The notes under the pieces are model-generated. The model was not told where the DNA came from. It made no database searches and worked only from the letters and a program-made list of their open reading frames with translations. Positions 25,387 to 34,400 of a stretch of 64,000 nt of DNA are shown piece by piece. Within the stretch, counting starts at the first letter, position 1, and each line of letters opens with the position of its first letter. The DNA lies in contig JAHRFD010000022.1 in NCBI GenBank assembly GCA_020882975.1, positions 45,823 to 109,822 on the forward strand, in the 5' to 3' direction. Position numbers and translations under genes: made by a program. The stretch comes from Microcoleus sp. EPA2. GTDB lineage: Bacteria > Cyanobacteriota > Cyanobacteriia > Cyanobacteriales > Microcoleaceae.

Positions 25387-25599
25387 ATGGGTTTAGTCAG
25401 AGTTAAAGTGCGAGAGCTAGCGGCTGAGAGGGGCTGGACATTTAAGGAGGTGGCTGAGCGATCGGGCGTGATCTACAGCACCATAACCAGCTATGCTCGT
25501 CGTTCCGAAATATCAATGGTTGACTTTACGGCCCTGTATAAGTTAGCGCGGGCGTTTGATGTGATGATTGAGGACTTGGTGGAGATTATTGAGGAATAG
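25387..25599 (+). CDS. Small XRE/Cro-C1-type HTH regulator, copy 2
   Basis: 70 residues, closely similar to copy 1 (most positions identical; changes such as VKVRELAAERGWTFKEVAER and TALYKLARAFDVMIEDLVE). I start at ATG 25387 because it matches the other copy; an in-frame TTG nine bases upstream is not needed. Changes fall in both the recognition region and the dimerising tail, so the two may bind related but different operators. Confidence 0.82.
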   Translation: MGLVRVKVRELAAERGWTFKEVAERSGVIYSTITSYARRSEISMVDFTALYKLARAFDVMIEDLVEIIEE

Positions 25600-25753
25600 G
25601 TCGATCGCCCTTAGTTGTCCAGACGTGAGCAGATCGCTTGTTTTTGTTTTTTACACTATAGCATAATTAACTGTGGCTTGTCAAACATTATCGTACTTAA
25701 TCTAACCTAGGATGCTAACATCAAGGAAAGTTATTTATAGTTGATTATTCTTC

Positions 25754-25948
25754 GTGGCAAAAACTAATACTGCGATCGCGGTCAGTTCCGTGATTAAGGA
25801 AGTCATTCAAAAACAAGCCCTAGCGACCAGACTAACCCAGAAGGAAGTAGTGTATTTGGGAATGCTGGCAATTGATGCACTCGACAAGGAAAGCCGCCAA
25901 GAGTTGGCTGACAAGGTGCATCAGATGCAGGTGAATGGCGAGATTTGA
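25754..25948 (+). CDS. Small protein, GTG start, possible ribbon-helix-helix/antitoxin-like
   Basis: 64 residues from GTG 25754: AKTNTAIAVSSVIKEVIQKQ then ALATRLTQKEVVYLGMLAID, a short strand followed by two helices, compatible with but not diagnostic of an RHH DNA-binding fold. No toxin gene is adjacent. Family not recognised. Confidence 0.45.
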   Translation: MAKTNTAIAVSSVIKEVIQKQALATRLTQKEVVYLGMLAIDALDKESRQELADKVHQMQVNGEI

Positions 25949-25977
25949 ACAAAAAGGAAAACCAGGTGGGTGTCCAG

Positions 25978-26042
25978 AAACCGGGTTTTTTACGAAAATA
26001 CTTGATTGCAACAGACAAATTAGATAAAAACCCGGTTTCTTT
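25978..26042. terminator. Inverted repeat AGAAACCGGGTTTTT / AAAAACCCGGTTTCT between convergent genes
   Basis: A 15-bp stem with a ~35-base loop lies between the small 25754 gene and the NACHT gene ending at 26075. T- and A-runs on both sides allow it to end transcription from either strand. It is also a common cyanobacterial dispersed repeat, so the terminator role is inferred. Confidence 0.5.
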
Positions 26043-26074
26043 AGTCGCAGTGCGTAACTCCCGTATCGAAAATC

Positions 26075-28252
26075 TCAAATGGTAGAATTCTCTGGAACTA
26101 CCAACATCCGCGATTCTATTTCTTCCCAAGTTTTTGCTGATATTCTCACTGCTGCTTCTTTGCATTGGATGATGAGATGATTTGCAGATAAATAATCTCC
26201 CAGCGCCTCTGCTTCTTCCTGAGATAATTTGACTATTTCTGGATTGAGATGGAGTCCATGACACCAGGTATCTAGAAGGCGATCGGCAAATGCTAAGTGT
26301 ATTTGTTTAAGGTGGTAAACATCGGGCAATTTCTTCTGGAGTTCTATCAGTTGAGAAATTAGTTCAGTCCAGTTCACCTCCTTGAAGATTTTAATTTTTT
26401 TAAGTTCTTTGGCAAACGCGATGGCCTTGGCGTTGGCGTTGGCGTTGGCGATGGCGATGGCGTAGGCGTTGGCGTTGGCGTAAGCGATGGCGATGGCGTT
26501 GGCATAGGCGTTGGCGTAGGCGTTGGCGATGGCGATGGCGTAGGTGATGGCGATGGCGATGGCGTTGGCGATGGCGATGGCGTTGGCGTTGGCGTTGGCG
26601 TTGGCGTTGGCGTAGACGTTGGCGTAGGCGATGGCGTAGGCGTAGGCGATCGCCGCAGCACGTTTACCGACAGGCTTAAAATCACCTTCCGAGTCCTTAG
26701 TCGCTGCATCTGCCCATTGCAATAGCCCTTGCAACTTCGGCGTGTTAATGTACTTTTGAGCCTCTTTTTCCATTAACAGCAGCAAGTCATCAGCCCCATT
26801 TTTTGAACGAACCAACCCCGCTACCAACAAAAACACCTCTCGCCAGCGTGAATCTAAAAGATGATCGAAAACTAACTGCTCAATTAAATTATTATCAGCA
26901 ATATATTGAGCCGTCAGATATTCCTGAAGCGTCAAATGCGAAAACGAGAACACATCCTGAGCTCGTTCTACCAAAATCCCCTGTTGAACTGCAATCGCAT
27001 TCAGAACGGCCTCACCGTCTAAATGCTTCGGTGCATTCAAATTGCCTGCTAAAAAAGTTTTGATTTCCTCAACCACTTCTCGCTGCGAAAAAAACAGCTT
27101 ATCAGTCTCAAAACCACTATAAGCAATCTCCGATAACAAACTCTCCTCTAACTCCGTGCTGAGTCCTTGATAAATTTCCTCTTTCTGAATCCGCTTTTCC
27201 GCCGCCCATTCTTCCAACAATATCCGCAAAGCCTGTTTGTAAAGAACACTGCGATTATTCGGAAAATTTTGCGATCGATCGTAATTGAGACAGAGGAAAG
27301 TTAGCAATAAAGGCGTGTGGGCTAACTCTTTAGCTGCTGCATATTCTGGCTTTTGCAATAACTCCCAACATTTTTGAGCCGTTCCCGCTTGTTTATCGAC
27401 CTCTGACTGAAACCAGTTACCAATAAATTGCTCAATTTGAGTATCGTCAAAGTCGGCAAGTTTTACATCGGTAAAGCGTTTAAAATTGTTTCGGTAGGCG
27501 GCTGTGCGACAAGAGACAATGAAGCGATTTTTGTCATGGCGATCGACAAAATTTTGAATTTGACTAATTACCTGATTTGTGTTGACTGTCGGCACTTCAT
27601 CCAATCCATCCAGCAAGATTAACAGCTTTCCCTGCTCTAATGCTTTAGCAATAAATTGCTCAGAAGAGGGAAAGCCACAAATGCTAAACTCTTCAACAAT
27701 GATTTTTTCAATGTCGATCGGAGTAGAGGTAAAGCTTTTAAGTTCGATAAAAACGGGAATGCGCTCCGGCTCAAATCCGCCTTTTTTGCCCTTCAGTGCT
27801 TCGAGTCCTATTTTCCGCAAAAATGTAGATTTTCCGGCTCCGGGCTGCCCTAAAACCATTAAATATTGCTTCTCATTAGCAATTTTTAGCCCTTCTTGCT
27901 TCTTGCAGTCTTGCTGCTGAAAACTTCGCTCTTTTGCTTGGCGGTAAGCTTTTTCTAAATTTTGGATTGATTTAAAACTGCGGATTTCTTGCTCATCCAA
28001 AAACTGCACAGCAGTATAAACCGATTCTAATGGCACTGCTTCCTTCATTCCCAATGCTTTCAGAATGCCGTGACGCTTGAAGTAGCGTTTGCCGTATTCC
28101 CCCGATGCCGTGTAAATTAGCTGTTTAGTGTTCTCATCTAGCTTTTTGCCAATCAAACCGAGAAACTTGCCACCGGTTTCAAAGACAGACTGGAAAATGG
28201 GCAGGGCGATACCGCTAACACAACTTATAGCAAATGGTTCTAATCCTGTCAT
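26075..28252 (-). CDS. NACHT-type STAND NTPase with Ala-X low-complexity tract
   Basis: 725 residues from ATG 28252. N-terminal ~130 residues are helical ([20 protein letters not shown] at the start); NACHT core with Walker [11 protein letters not shown] (135-144), Walker [13 protein letters not shown] (210-221) and [11 protein letters not shown]; winged-helix/helical region with [19 protein letters not shown] (~430-450); then an unusual tract of alternating Ala-Asn/Ile/Tyr dipeptides (~530-612) and a C-terminal ~110-residue helical domain ([20 protein letters not shown]). No classical effector. Two small helical proteins are encoded just upstream on the same strand, one of them now disrupted. 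Defence or signalling role inferred from family. Confidence 0.87.
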   Translation of the reverse strand: MTGLEPFAISCVSGIALPIFQSVFETGGKFLGLIGKKLDENTKQLIYTASGEYGKRYFKRHGILKALGMKEAVPLESVYTAVQFLDEQEIRSFKSIQNLEKAYRQAKERSFQQQDCKKQEGLKIANEKQYLMVLGQPGAGKSTFLRKIGLEALKGKKGGFEPERIPVFIELKSFTSTPIDIEKIIVEEFSICGFPSSEQFIAKALEQGKLLILLDGLDEVPTVNTNQVISQIQNFVDRHDKNRFIVSCRTAAYRNNFKRFTDVKLADFDDTQIEQFIGNWFQSEVDKQAGTAQKCWELLQKPEYAAAKELAHTPLLLTFLCLNYDRSQNFPNNRSVLYKQALRILLEEWAAEKRIQKEEIYQGLSTELEESLLSEIAYSGFETDKLFFSQREVVEEIKTFLAGNLNAPKHLDGEAVLNAIAVQQGILVERAQDVFSFSHLTLQEYLTAQYIADNNLIEQLVFDHLLDSRWREVFLLVAGLVRSKNGADDLLLLMEKEAQKYINTPKLQGLLQWADAATKDSEGDFKPVGKRAAAIAYAYAIAYANVYANANANANANAIAIANAIAIAITYAIAIANAYANAYANAIAIAYANANAYAIAIANANANAKAIAFAKELKKIKIFKEVNWTELISQLIELQKKLPDVYHLKQIHLAFADRLLDTWCHGLHLNPEIVKLSQEEAEALGDYLSANHLIIQCKEAAVRISAKTWEEIESRMLVVPENSTI
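26415..26660 (+). repeat. Hexanucleotide microsatellite (GTTGGC/GATGGC/GTAGGC) within the NACHT gene
   Basis: About 40 consecutive 6-mers of the form G(T/A)(T/A)GGC on the plus strand. On the coding strand these read GCC followed by AAC, ATC or TAC, giving Ala-Asn, Ala-Ile and Ala-Tyr dipeptides. The 6-base phase keeps the frame whatever the copy number, so length can change without loss of the protein. Confidence 0.92.
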
Positions 28253-28288
28253 GGGAGTATTAATAAGTTTTTTATGATTATCGCACTT

Positions 28289-28495
28289 TTATTCGTGCTT
28301 GACAGACTCAGCCAACCGCTTCGCATTCTCACGCCGATGAACATTAATCGGAATGTTGCGAATATCAGCTTCAACCATGGCAATTAGTTCATCTAGTGTT
28401 TGAGTCCAAGCTTCCAGCATTCGATTGCTGTCTCGAAGCATCGCAACAGTTTGCTTAACTTTCTCTGGATCGGGAATTTGTTTTTGCTCGTTCAT
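28289..28495 (-). CDS. Small helical protein upstream of the NACHT gene
   Basis: 68 residues from ATG 28495 (MNEQKQIPDPEKVKQTVAML), predicted as two long helices. The ATG overlaps the TGA of the fragment upstream (ATGA), a coupling typical of operons, and the NACHT gene begins 36 bases after its stop. I prefer this ATG to the in-frame TTG at 28507. Family unknown; probably part of one transcript with the NACHT gene. Confidence 0.6.
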   Translation of the reverse strand: MNEQKQIPDPEKVKQTVAMLRDSNRMLEAWTQTLDELIAMVEADIRNIPINVHRRENAKRLAESVKHE

Positions 28496-29018
28496 AATAT
28501 GTTCCAATCCCTTTTAGCTTCTTGAACACTTGCTGCCGACGCATCAAGCGCAGCTTGTCCTTGCTCAATGCTCCGATATAGTAAATCTAGCATAGCAGAG
28601 GAGGCGGGCTGAGCCTCAGCAATCCGCAGTAACAACGTGTATAGACGAGAGTAAGGCTGCTACATAAGATTGACATAAAGCGGACAAGAATGACATCTCG
28701 GACACTTAAAACTTACTTCCTGTTTCTACGTAGGGAGTCGGCTCCTTCTACTCTACAGGCGTGAATTCAGGATTAGCCATCCTTACTCTATCTCGTGAGA
28801 CCGATGCTAAATTAATCGCGGCATTCAAATCTCGATGACAACTCTCTTAGCCGTTCAGCAGAATTTTGAAGTTGGTCTAAAACTGTAGCTGTTGCATCTG
28901 TCTCCCCAGATTGTTCAAAAATCGCAGATTCTGCTGCTTTAGCTGCATCAATTCCTTCCAACAGTCTCCGCTGTAAATTCAATGCACTTGTGATAGTTTC
29001 ATCTGGCAACTTAGCCAT
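28493..29018 (-). pseudogene. Small helical-protein gene split by a TnpB remnant
   Basis: The 5' part (29018 to about 28848) reads MAKLPDETITSALNLQRRLL to QNSAERLRE. The 3' part (about 28657-28493) reads YSRLYTLLLRIAEAQPASSA then MLDLLYRSIEQGQAALDASA to RDWNIL and stops in an ATGA overlap with the next gene. Between them lie ~190 bases of TnpB-like sequence. Joined, the halves give a ~115-residue helical protein. As it stands the 5' part makes a 68-residue product ending in foreign codons (FECRD). Confidence 0.7.
28660..28847 (-). mobile_element. IS200/IS605-type TnpB C-terminal remnant
   Basis: On the minus strand one frame gives CHRDLNAAINLASVSRDRVR then MANPEFTPVE. HRDLNAAINL is the end of the TnpB zinc-ribbon/RuvC-III block ((D)RDLNAAINL). 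A shifted frame continues QEVSFKCPRCHSCPLYVNLM before a stop at 28660, so the tail is degenerate. The rest of the transposon is absent. Confidence 0.7.
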
Positions 29019-29057
29019 GCAAACTTGCTCCTCTCCTTGACATTAACCAACATATAC

Positions 29058-29092
29058 CAAAAAATCCCCCGCCAGAAGGCAGGGGATTTCAT
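29058..29092 (-). terminator. Rho-independent terminator of psaAB
   Basis: Read on the minus strand just after psaB: AAATCCCCTGCC, loop TTCT, GGCGGGGGATTTTTT. A G/C-rich stem followed by a T-run. Confidence 0.85.
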
Positions 29093-29120
29093 TTAATTAC
29101 CTAGAAACCAGAGTTCAGAG

Positions 29121-31349
29121 TTACCCGAATTTCCCGGCCGTCGAGGCAATTACAAAGGCCGCGTAAGTGAAGACATTACCCACCGTAAAGTGAACTAAGC
29201 CAACCAAGCGACCTTGGACGATAGAAAGAGCAACTGGCTTGTCCTTCCAGCGAACCAAGTTCGCCAAAGGAGTGCGCTCGTGAGCCCAAACCAAAGTCTC
29301 GATCAACTCTTGCCAGTAACCTCTCCAAGAGATCAGGAACATGAAACCGGTTGCCCAAACCAGGTGTCCGAATAAGAACATCCAGGCCCAGACTGACAAG
29401 TTGTTAGTACCATACGGGTTGTAACCGTTGATCAACTGAGAAGAATACAGCCAGAGGTAATCGCGGAACCAGCCCATCAGGTAGGTAGAAGACTCATTGA
29501 ACTGAGCCACGTTACCTTGCCAGATGCCTAGGTGCTTCCAGTGCCAGTAGAACGTTACCCAAGCTAGGGTGTTCAACATCCAGAAGACAGACAGGTACAT
29601 GGCATCCCAAGCAGAGATGTCGCAAGTACCGCCACGGCCGGGGCCGTCGCAAGGGAAGGCATAACCGAAGTCTTTTTTGTCCGGCATCAGCTTAGAACCG
29701 CGTGCATCCAGAGCGCCTTTGACCAAGATCAAGGTTGTGGTGTGCAAGCCGAGGGCGATCGCGTGGTGAACCAAGAAATCGCCAGGTCCGATCGCTAAGA
29801 ACAGAGAATTGGTACTGCTGTTGATGGCATCGATCCAGCCTGGGAGCCATACGTTGCCGTAGTTGGGCCAAGCGGTAGCAGCAATGCTATCAGGGTTGGA
29901 AAGTAGGACATCCATGCCGTACAGAGCCTTCCCGTGAGCAGCTTGGATGAACTGTGCGAACACTGGTTCAATCAAGATTTGCTTTTCAGGAGTTCCGAAA
30001 GCGACTACAACGTCGTTGTGAACGTACAGGCCGAGTGTGTGGAAGCCCAAGAACAGCGACACCCAGCTCAGGTGAGAGATAATCGCTTCTTTGTGCTGCA
30101 ACACGCGATCGAGCACGTTACCTTTGTTAGCTTCAGGATCGTAGTCCCGCACCAAGAAGATAGCTCCGTGGGCGAAAGCACCGACCATGATGAATCCAGC
30201 AATGTACTGGTGGTGCGTGTACAACGCAGCCATTGTCGTGTGATCCTGCGCTATGAAAGCATAGGGAGGCATCGCGTACATATGCTGCGCTACCAGAGAG
30301 GTAATCACGCCCAAAGCAGCGAGGTGAATTCCTAACTGGAAGTGCAGGGAGTTGTTGTAGGTTTCGTAGAGACCTTGGTGAGGCAGGTTGAACTGACCTT
30401 CACTCTTGCCGCCTACCAAACCTGCTTTAGAATCCAACATTTCTTTGATGTTGTGACCGATACCGAAGTTAGTCCGGTACATATGACCGGCAACGATAAA
30501 CAGCACAGCGATCGCCAAATGGTGATGAGCAATGTCCGTCAACCACAGAGACTCTGTTTGAGGGTGGAAGCCGCCCAAGAAAGTCAGAATCGCAGTTCCT
30601 GCGCCTTCGGAAGTACCGAATACGTGGCTTGCTGCATCTGGGTTCTCGGCGTATACGCCCCAATTACCAGTGAAGAAAGGAGCCAAACCAGCCGGGTGAG
30701 GAGGGGTAGACAAGAAGTTGTCCCAACCTACGTGCTGTCCGCGAGATTCGGGGATAGCAACGTGAACCATGTGACCAGTCCAAGCCAAAGAGCTGACACC
30801 GAACAAACCAGCCAAGTGGTGGTTGAGGCGAGATTCAGCATTCTTAAACCAAGACAAGCTGGGGCGGTACTTAGGCTGGAGGTGTAACCAACCAGCGAAC
30901 AGGAAGACAGAAGCCAGAAATAGCAAGAAGATAGCTCCTTGATACAAGTCAGCATTCGTCCGAATTCCTTGAGTAAACCACCAGTGGTACACACCAGAGT
31001 AAGAGATGTCCACCGGATTAGAAGCGCCAGCTTGAGTGAAAGCCTCAACTGCTGGAGCGCCGAATTGCGGGTCCCAAATCGCGTGAGCGATCGGGCGGAC
31101 GTTTAGAGGGTCTTTAATCCACTGTTCAAAGTTACCTTGCCATGCTACGTGGAACAGGCTGCCGGAAGTCCACAAGAAAATGATTGCTAGGTGGCCGAAG
31201 TGAGAAGCAAAAATCTTTTGGTAAAGATTTTCTTCGGTCATGCCATCGTGGCTTTCAAAGTCGTGTGCTGTGGCAATCCCGTACCAGATCCGCCGTGTAG
31301 TCGGGTCTTGGGCAAGGTCTTGGCTAAATTTTGGAAATTTGGTTGCCAT
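29121..31349 (-). CDS. psaB: Photosystem I P700 apoprotein A2
   Basis: Core subunit of photosystem I in the thylakoid membrane; with PsaA binds P700, A0, A1 and the F-X iron-sulphur cluster. 742 residues starting [20 protein letters not shown] at ATG 31349, the standard PsaB N-terminus; an in-frame upstream extension to 31430 is not used in the family. [20 protein letters not shown] carries the two F-X cysteines. Eleven membrane segments. Lies 108 bases downstream of psaA and is followed by a strong terminator. Confidence 0.98.
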   Translation of the reverse strand: MATKFPKFSQDLAQDPTTRRIWYGIATAHDFESHDGMTEENLYQKIFASHFGHLAIIFLWTSGSLFHVAWQGNFEQWIKDPLNVRPIAHAIWDPQFGAPAVEAFTQAGASNPVDISYSGVYHWWFTQGIRTNADLYQGAIFLLFLASVFLFAGWLHLQPKYRPSLSWFKNAESRLNHHLAGLFGVSSLAWTGHMVHVAIPESRGQHVGWDNFLSTPPHPAGLAPFFTGNWGVYAENPDAASHVFGTSEGAGTAILTFLGGFHPQTESLWLTDIAHHHLAIAVLFIVAGHMYRTNFGIGHNIKEMLDSKAGLVGGKSEGQFNLPHQGLYETYNNSLHFQLGIHLAALGVITSLVAQHMYAMPPYAFIAQDHTTMAALYTHHQYIAGFIMVGAFAHGAIFLVRDYDPEANKGNVLDRVLQHKEAIISHLSWVSLFLGFHTLGLYVHNDVVVAFGTPEKQILIEPVFAQFIQAAHGKALYGMDVLLSNPDSIAATAWPNYGNVWLPGWIDAINSSTNSLFLAIGPGDFLVHHAIALGLHTTTLILVKGALDARGSKLMPDKKDFGYAFPCDGPGRGGTCDISAWDAMYLSVFWMLNTLAWVTFYWHWKHLGIWQGNVAQFNESSTYLMGWFRDYLWLYSSQLINGYNPYGTNNLSVWAWMFLFGHLVWATGFMFLISWRGYWQELIETLVWAHERTPLANLVRWKDKPVALSIVQGRLVGLVHFTVGNVFTYAAFVIASTAGKFG

Positions 31350-31457
31350 AAGCCTTGATAAATCCTGAATCCTGAACGTTGAAGGGGTTCGGTTCGGAGG
31401 TTTGGGTTCCGGGTTTGAGAGCGATCCCAAATCCAGAATCCAAAACCTGGAGGTAGT

Positions 31458-33752
31458 TTAACCTACCGAGATGATTCGCGCTAAGAAGAATGCCCACGTT
31501 GTGACAATTCCTCCTAGGAGGTAGTGAGCTACACCCACAGCCCGACCCTGAGTAATGCTCAGAGCGCGAGGTTGAATCGAAGGAGCTACCTTGAGTTTAT
31601 TATGAGCCCAAACAATGGACTCAATCAATTCTTGCCAGTAACCACGACCGCTGAACAGGAACATCAAGCTGAAGGCGAAGACAAAGTGTCCAGCTAGGAA
31701 CATCAGACCGTAGGCCGACAGTGCCGAACCGTAGGACTGAATCACCTGAGAAGCTTGGGCCCACAGGAAGTCACGCAACCAACCATTGATCGTGATCGCA
31801 CTTTGTGCGAAATTACCACCGGTGATGTGAGAAATTGTGCCATCTGAATCGACGGTTCCCCACACATCCGACTGCATTTTCCAGCTAAAGTGGAAAATCA
31901 CGATGGAGATGCAGTTATACATCCAGAACAAGCCCAAGAAGACGTGATCCCAACCTGAAACTTGGCAGGTGCCGCCACGGCCGGGGCCGTCGCAAGGGAA
32001 CCGGAAGCCCAAGTTGCCTTTGTCAGGCACCAAGCGAGAACTGCGTGCGAACAACACGCCCTTCAAAAGAATCAAAACTGTAACGTGAATTGTGAAAGCG
32101 TGGATGTGGTGGATCATGAAATCCGCCGTACCCAACTCGATCGGCATCATCGCTACTTTGCCGCCTACTGCTACAGCACCGCCGCCAAAAGCGTGACTGA
32201 CGATTTCCATAGCATTAGGAGCTGTGTTACCCGGAGCCGCAGCGTGAATATTTTGTATCCACTGGGCAAATACTGGGCGCAATTGAATCCCGGTATCCGA
32301 GAACAAATCTTGGGGACGACCGAAAGCGCGCATCGTGTCGTTGTGAACGTATAAACCAAAGCTGTGGAAGCCTAAGAATATACAAACCCAGTTCAAGTGA
32401 GAGATGATTGCATCTCTGTGGCGGAGTACCCGATCGAGCAAGTTATTGACGTGCTGCGCCGGATCGTAATCCCTAACCATGAAAATTGCTGCGTGAGCCG
32501 CTGCTCCCACAATCAGGAATCCGCCAATCCACATGTGGTGGGTGAACAGGGATAGCTGAGTCGGGTAGTCGGTCGCGATGTACGGATACGGAGGCATCGC
32601 GTACATATGTTGAGCCACGATGATGCTGATCGAGCCCATCAAAGCCAAGTTCAACGACAGTTGGGCGTGCCAAGACTGTGTGAAGATTTCGTACATCCCT
32701 TTGTGGCCTTCGCCAGTGAAGGGACCTTTGTGAGCTTCCAAAACTTCTTTAAAGCTGTGGCCGATGCCCCAGTTAGTACGGTACATATGACCGGCGACGA
32801 TGAACAGCACTGCCAACGCTAAGTGATGGTGCGCTGTATCGCTCAGCCACAAACCGCCTGTGGTGGGATTCAGACCGCCTTTAAAGGTCAGGAAGTCAGT
32901 GTATGCGCCCCAGTTGAGGGTGAAGAAGGGCGTTAAACCTTGAGCGAAGCTGGGGTAGATGTCAGCCATCAAGCCCGGGTTCAAAAGCCACTCGTGTGGC
33001 AGCGGGATATCGGCAACTGTTTTAATCAGTTTGCCACCTACTGTCAACGGTGAGCCTGCATCGATCGCGTCCATGCAAGCATTTATCGGCAGAGCAACGT
33101 GAATTTGTTGTCCTGCGAAGCCCAAGCAGCCGCAGCCTAGCAAACCTGCCAAGTGGTGGTTCATCATCGATTCCACGTTCTGGAACCATTCCAGTTTCGG
33201 AGCGCGGACGTGATAGTGGAACCAACCGGCAAACAGCATCAAAGCTGCCATTACCAATGCGCCGATCGCAGTGCAATATAGCTGGTATGAGTTAGTGATG
33301 CCGTTAGCGCGCCACAGTTGGAACAGACCTGAAGTAATCTGAATCCCGTGGAAACCGCCGCCTACATCTGCATTTAAAATTTCTTGACCAAAAATAGGCC
33401 AGACCACTTGAGCACTAGGTTTGATACCTGTCGGGTCTGTTAACCAAGCTTCGTAGTTGGAAAATTTAGCGCCGTGGAAATATGCGCCGCTTAACCAAAC
33501 GAAAATTACTGCCAAATGGCCGAAGTGAGCGCTAAAGATTTTGCGCGAAACGTCTTCTAAATCACTGGTATGACTGTCGAAGTCGTGAGCGTTAGCGTGG
33601 AGGTTCCAAATCCAAGTGGTTGTTTTTGGTCCCTTAGCTAGAGTGCGATCGAAATGTCCCGGTTTAGACCACTTCTCGAAGGAAGTTGGAACGGGATCTT
33701 TATCGACTACTACTCTAACTTTTACCTCTCGCTCTGGAGGACTAATGGTCAT
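31458..33752 (-). CDS. psaA: Photosystem I P700 apoprotein A1
   Basis: 764 residues, start [20 protein letters not shown] at ATG 33752; the length is slightly above the usual ~751-755. [20 protein letters not shown] holds the two F-X cysteine ligands contributed by PsaA. First gene of the psaA-psaB operon; its leader is unusual because IS-end-like sequence lies between the likely promoter and the ATG. Confidence 0.98.
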   Translation of the reverse strand: MTISPPEREVKVRVVVDKDPVPTSFEKWSKPGHFDRTLAKGPKTTTWIWNLHANAHDFDSHTSDLEDVSRKIFSAHFGHLAVIFVWLSGAYFHGAKFSNYEAWLTDPTGIKPSAQVVWPIFGQEILNADVGGGFHGIQITSGLFQLWRANGITNSYQLYCTAIGALVMAALMLFAGWFHYHVRAPKLEWFQNVESMMNHHLAGLLGCGCLGFAGQQIHVALPINACMDAIDAGSPLTVGGKLIKTVADIPLPHEWLLNPGLMADIYPSFAQGLTPFFTLNWGAYTDFLTFKGGLNPTTGGLWLSDTAHHHLALAVLFIVAGHMYRTNWGIGHSFKEVLEAHKGPFTGEGHKGMYEIFTQSWHAQLSLNLALMGSISIIVAQHMYAMPPYPYIATDYPTQLSLFTHHMWIGGFLIVGAAAHAAIFMVRDYDPAQHVNNLLDRVLRHRDAIISHLNWVCIFLGFHSFGLYVHNDTMRAFGRPQDLFSDTGIQLRPVFAQWIQNIHAAAPGNTAPNAMEIVSHAFGGGAVAVGGKVAMMPIELGTADFMIHHIHAFTIHVTVLILLKGVLFARSSRLVPDKGNLGFRFPCDGPGRGGTCQVSGWDHVFLGLFWMYNCISIVIFHFSWKMQSDVWGTVDSDGTISHITGGNFAQSAITINGWLRDFLWAQASQVIQSYGSALSAYGLMFLAGHFVFAFSLMFLFSGRGYWQELIESIVWAHNKLKVAPSIQPRALSITQGRAVGVAHYLLGGIVTTWAFFLARIISVG

Positions 33753-33799
33753 GAAGACTCTCCTCTCGATAAGACAAGGAACGAGAACTGATATTGTTT

Positions 33800-33990
33800 A
33801 TGACACTCCCCGGCCTTGTGGTACGGGGATTCTCGGTTCACCGATACAGCTTGCATTTAACTCTTTGCAGAATCAGACACACTGGCTGTATCTCCCCAAG
33901 CGTTGCGCTTCTTGACCGAAGCCAGTTTCCCAGTGTCGCTGGGTACTGTTAACTACTTTCGCTATTTGATGAGCCGAATCGCAGCTTTTA
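33800..33990 (-). mobile_element. IS200/IS605 right-end-like remnant in the psaA leader
   Basis: Read on the minus strand, GAACCGAGAATCCCCGTACC then ACAAGGCCGGGGAGTGTC resembles the right terminus of cyanobacterial IS200/IS605 elements, where the tnpB 3' end runs into a CCCCG...CGGGG hairpin. The preceding sequence (reading NSTQRHWETGFGQEAQRLGR) looks like a degenerate TnpB C-terminus, with an in-frame stop. Based on pattern memory rather than alignment. Confidence 0.45.
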
Positions 33991-34032
33991 TTTTGTGCTG
34001 CTCCTCTTGCTCGTCTTGCGGCGGTTTTATGA

Positions 34033-34038
34033 ATTATA
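34033..34038 (-). promoter_or_regulatory. Candidate -10 box of the psaA promoter
   Basis: TATAAT on the minus strand, 281-286 bases upstream of the psaA ATG, in an AT-rich stretch. A -35 TTGACA is not evident at 17 bases, so activation by a regulator would be needed. A transcript from here would have a ~275-base leader. Apart from this and the IS-like remnant, 33753-34400 holds no gene. Confidence 0.35.
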
Positions 34039-34400
34039 AGCTTGTCAGAGAAGTATTAATCGCTTGTTAACAATACTTAAAAAAGTCACATTTTTTGATG
34101 TAATAATCAATTGAAACTCCACAGTACATCACAAAAGTCAAGGGGTGTTGGCATTAAATTTACAAAACTCAAAGATAACGGTATGAAATAATTTTGATTT
34201 ATATAGACTTGTTTTGCAAAAAACCGCCAGAGTTATTAGCTTGATTCGCAATCGGCACCAACTATCGGATTACTCCAGGACAAGCACCTCACTTGAGCCA
34301 GGAGTCCCTCCCAAATTGTCGATCGCCAAAATCCCAATTACTCAACTCAGTTTTGGGCTATAGTTCCCTATGAGAAGGCTTCTAGGAGTATGGTTGCGTG

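Larger units (their letters stand above)
24999..25690 (+). repeat. 300-bp unit array containing two XRE genes and a third, empty junction
   Basis: The two HTH genes start exactly 300 bases apart (25087 and 25387). Their spacers share the upstream TGTCAAGCATGGGTTTAGTC and downstream TAGGTCGATCGC and TTGTCCAGACGTGAG blocks. A third matching junction (TGTCAAACAT) lies at 25680-25689, exactly 300 bases after the second start, but no HTH frame follows. A diverged CGATCGCCCTTTAGTTTTCG before the first gene completes the pattern. Confidence 0.8.

Noticed and set aside
24999..25690. Toxin-antitoxin pair among the two XRE genes and the 64-aa ORF
   Set aside because: No toxin-like partner of any known family is adjacent; the two XRE genes are paralogues of each other.
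26374..26709. Pro-Thr-Pro-Ser repeat protein on the minus strand
   Set aside because: An alternative frame of the hexanucleotide microsatellite; the NACHT frame continues through the repeat with conserved domains on both sides.
31350..31430. N-terminal extension of PsaB
   Set aside because: PsaB starts [14 protein letters not shown]; the upstream in-frame codons are psaA-psaB spacer.
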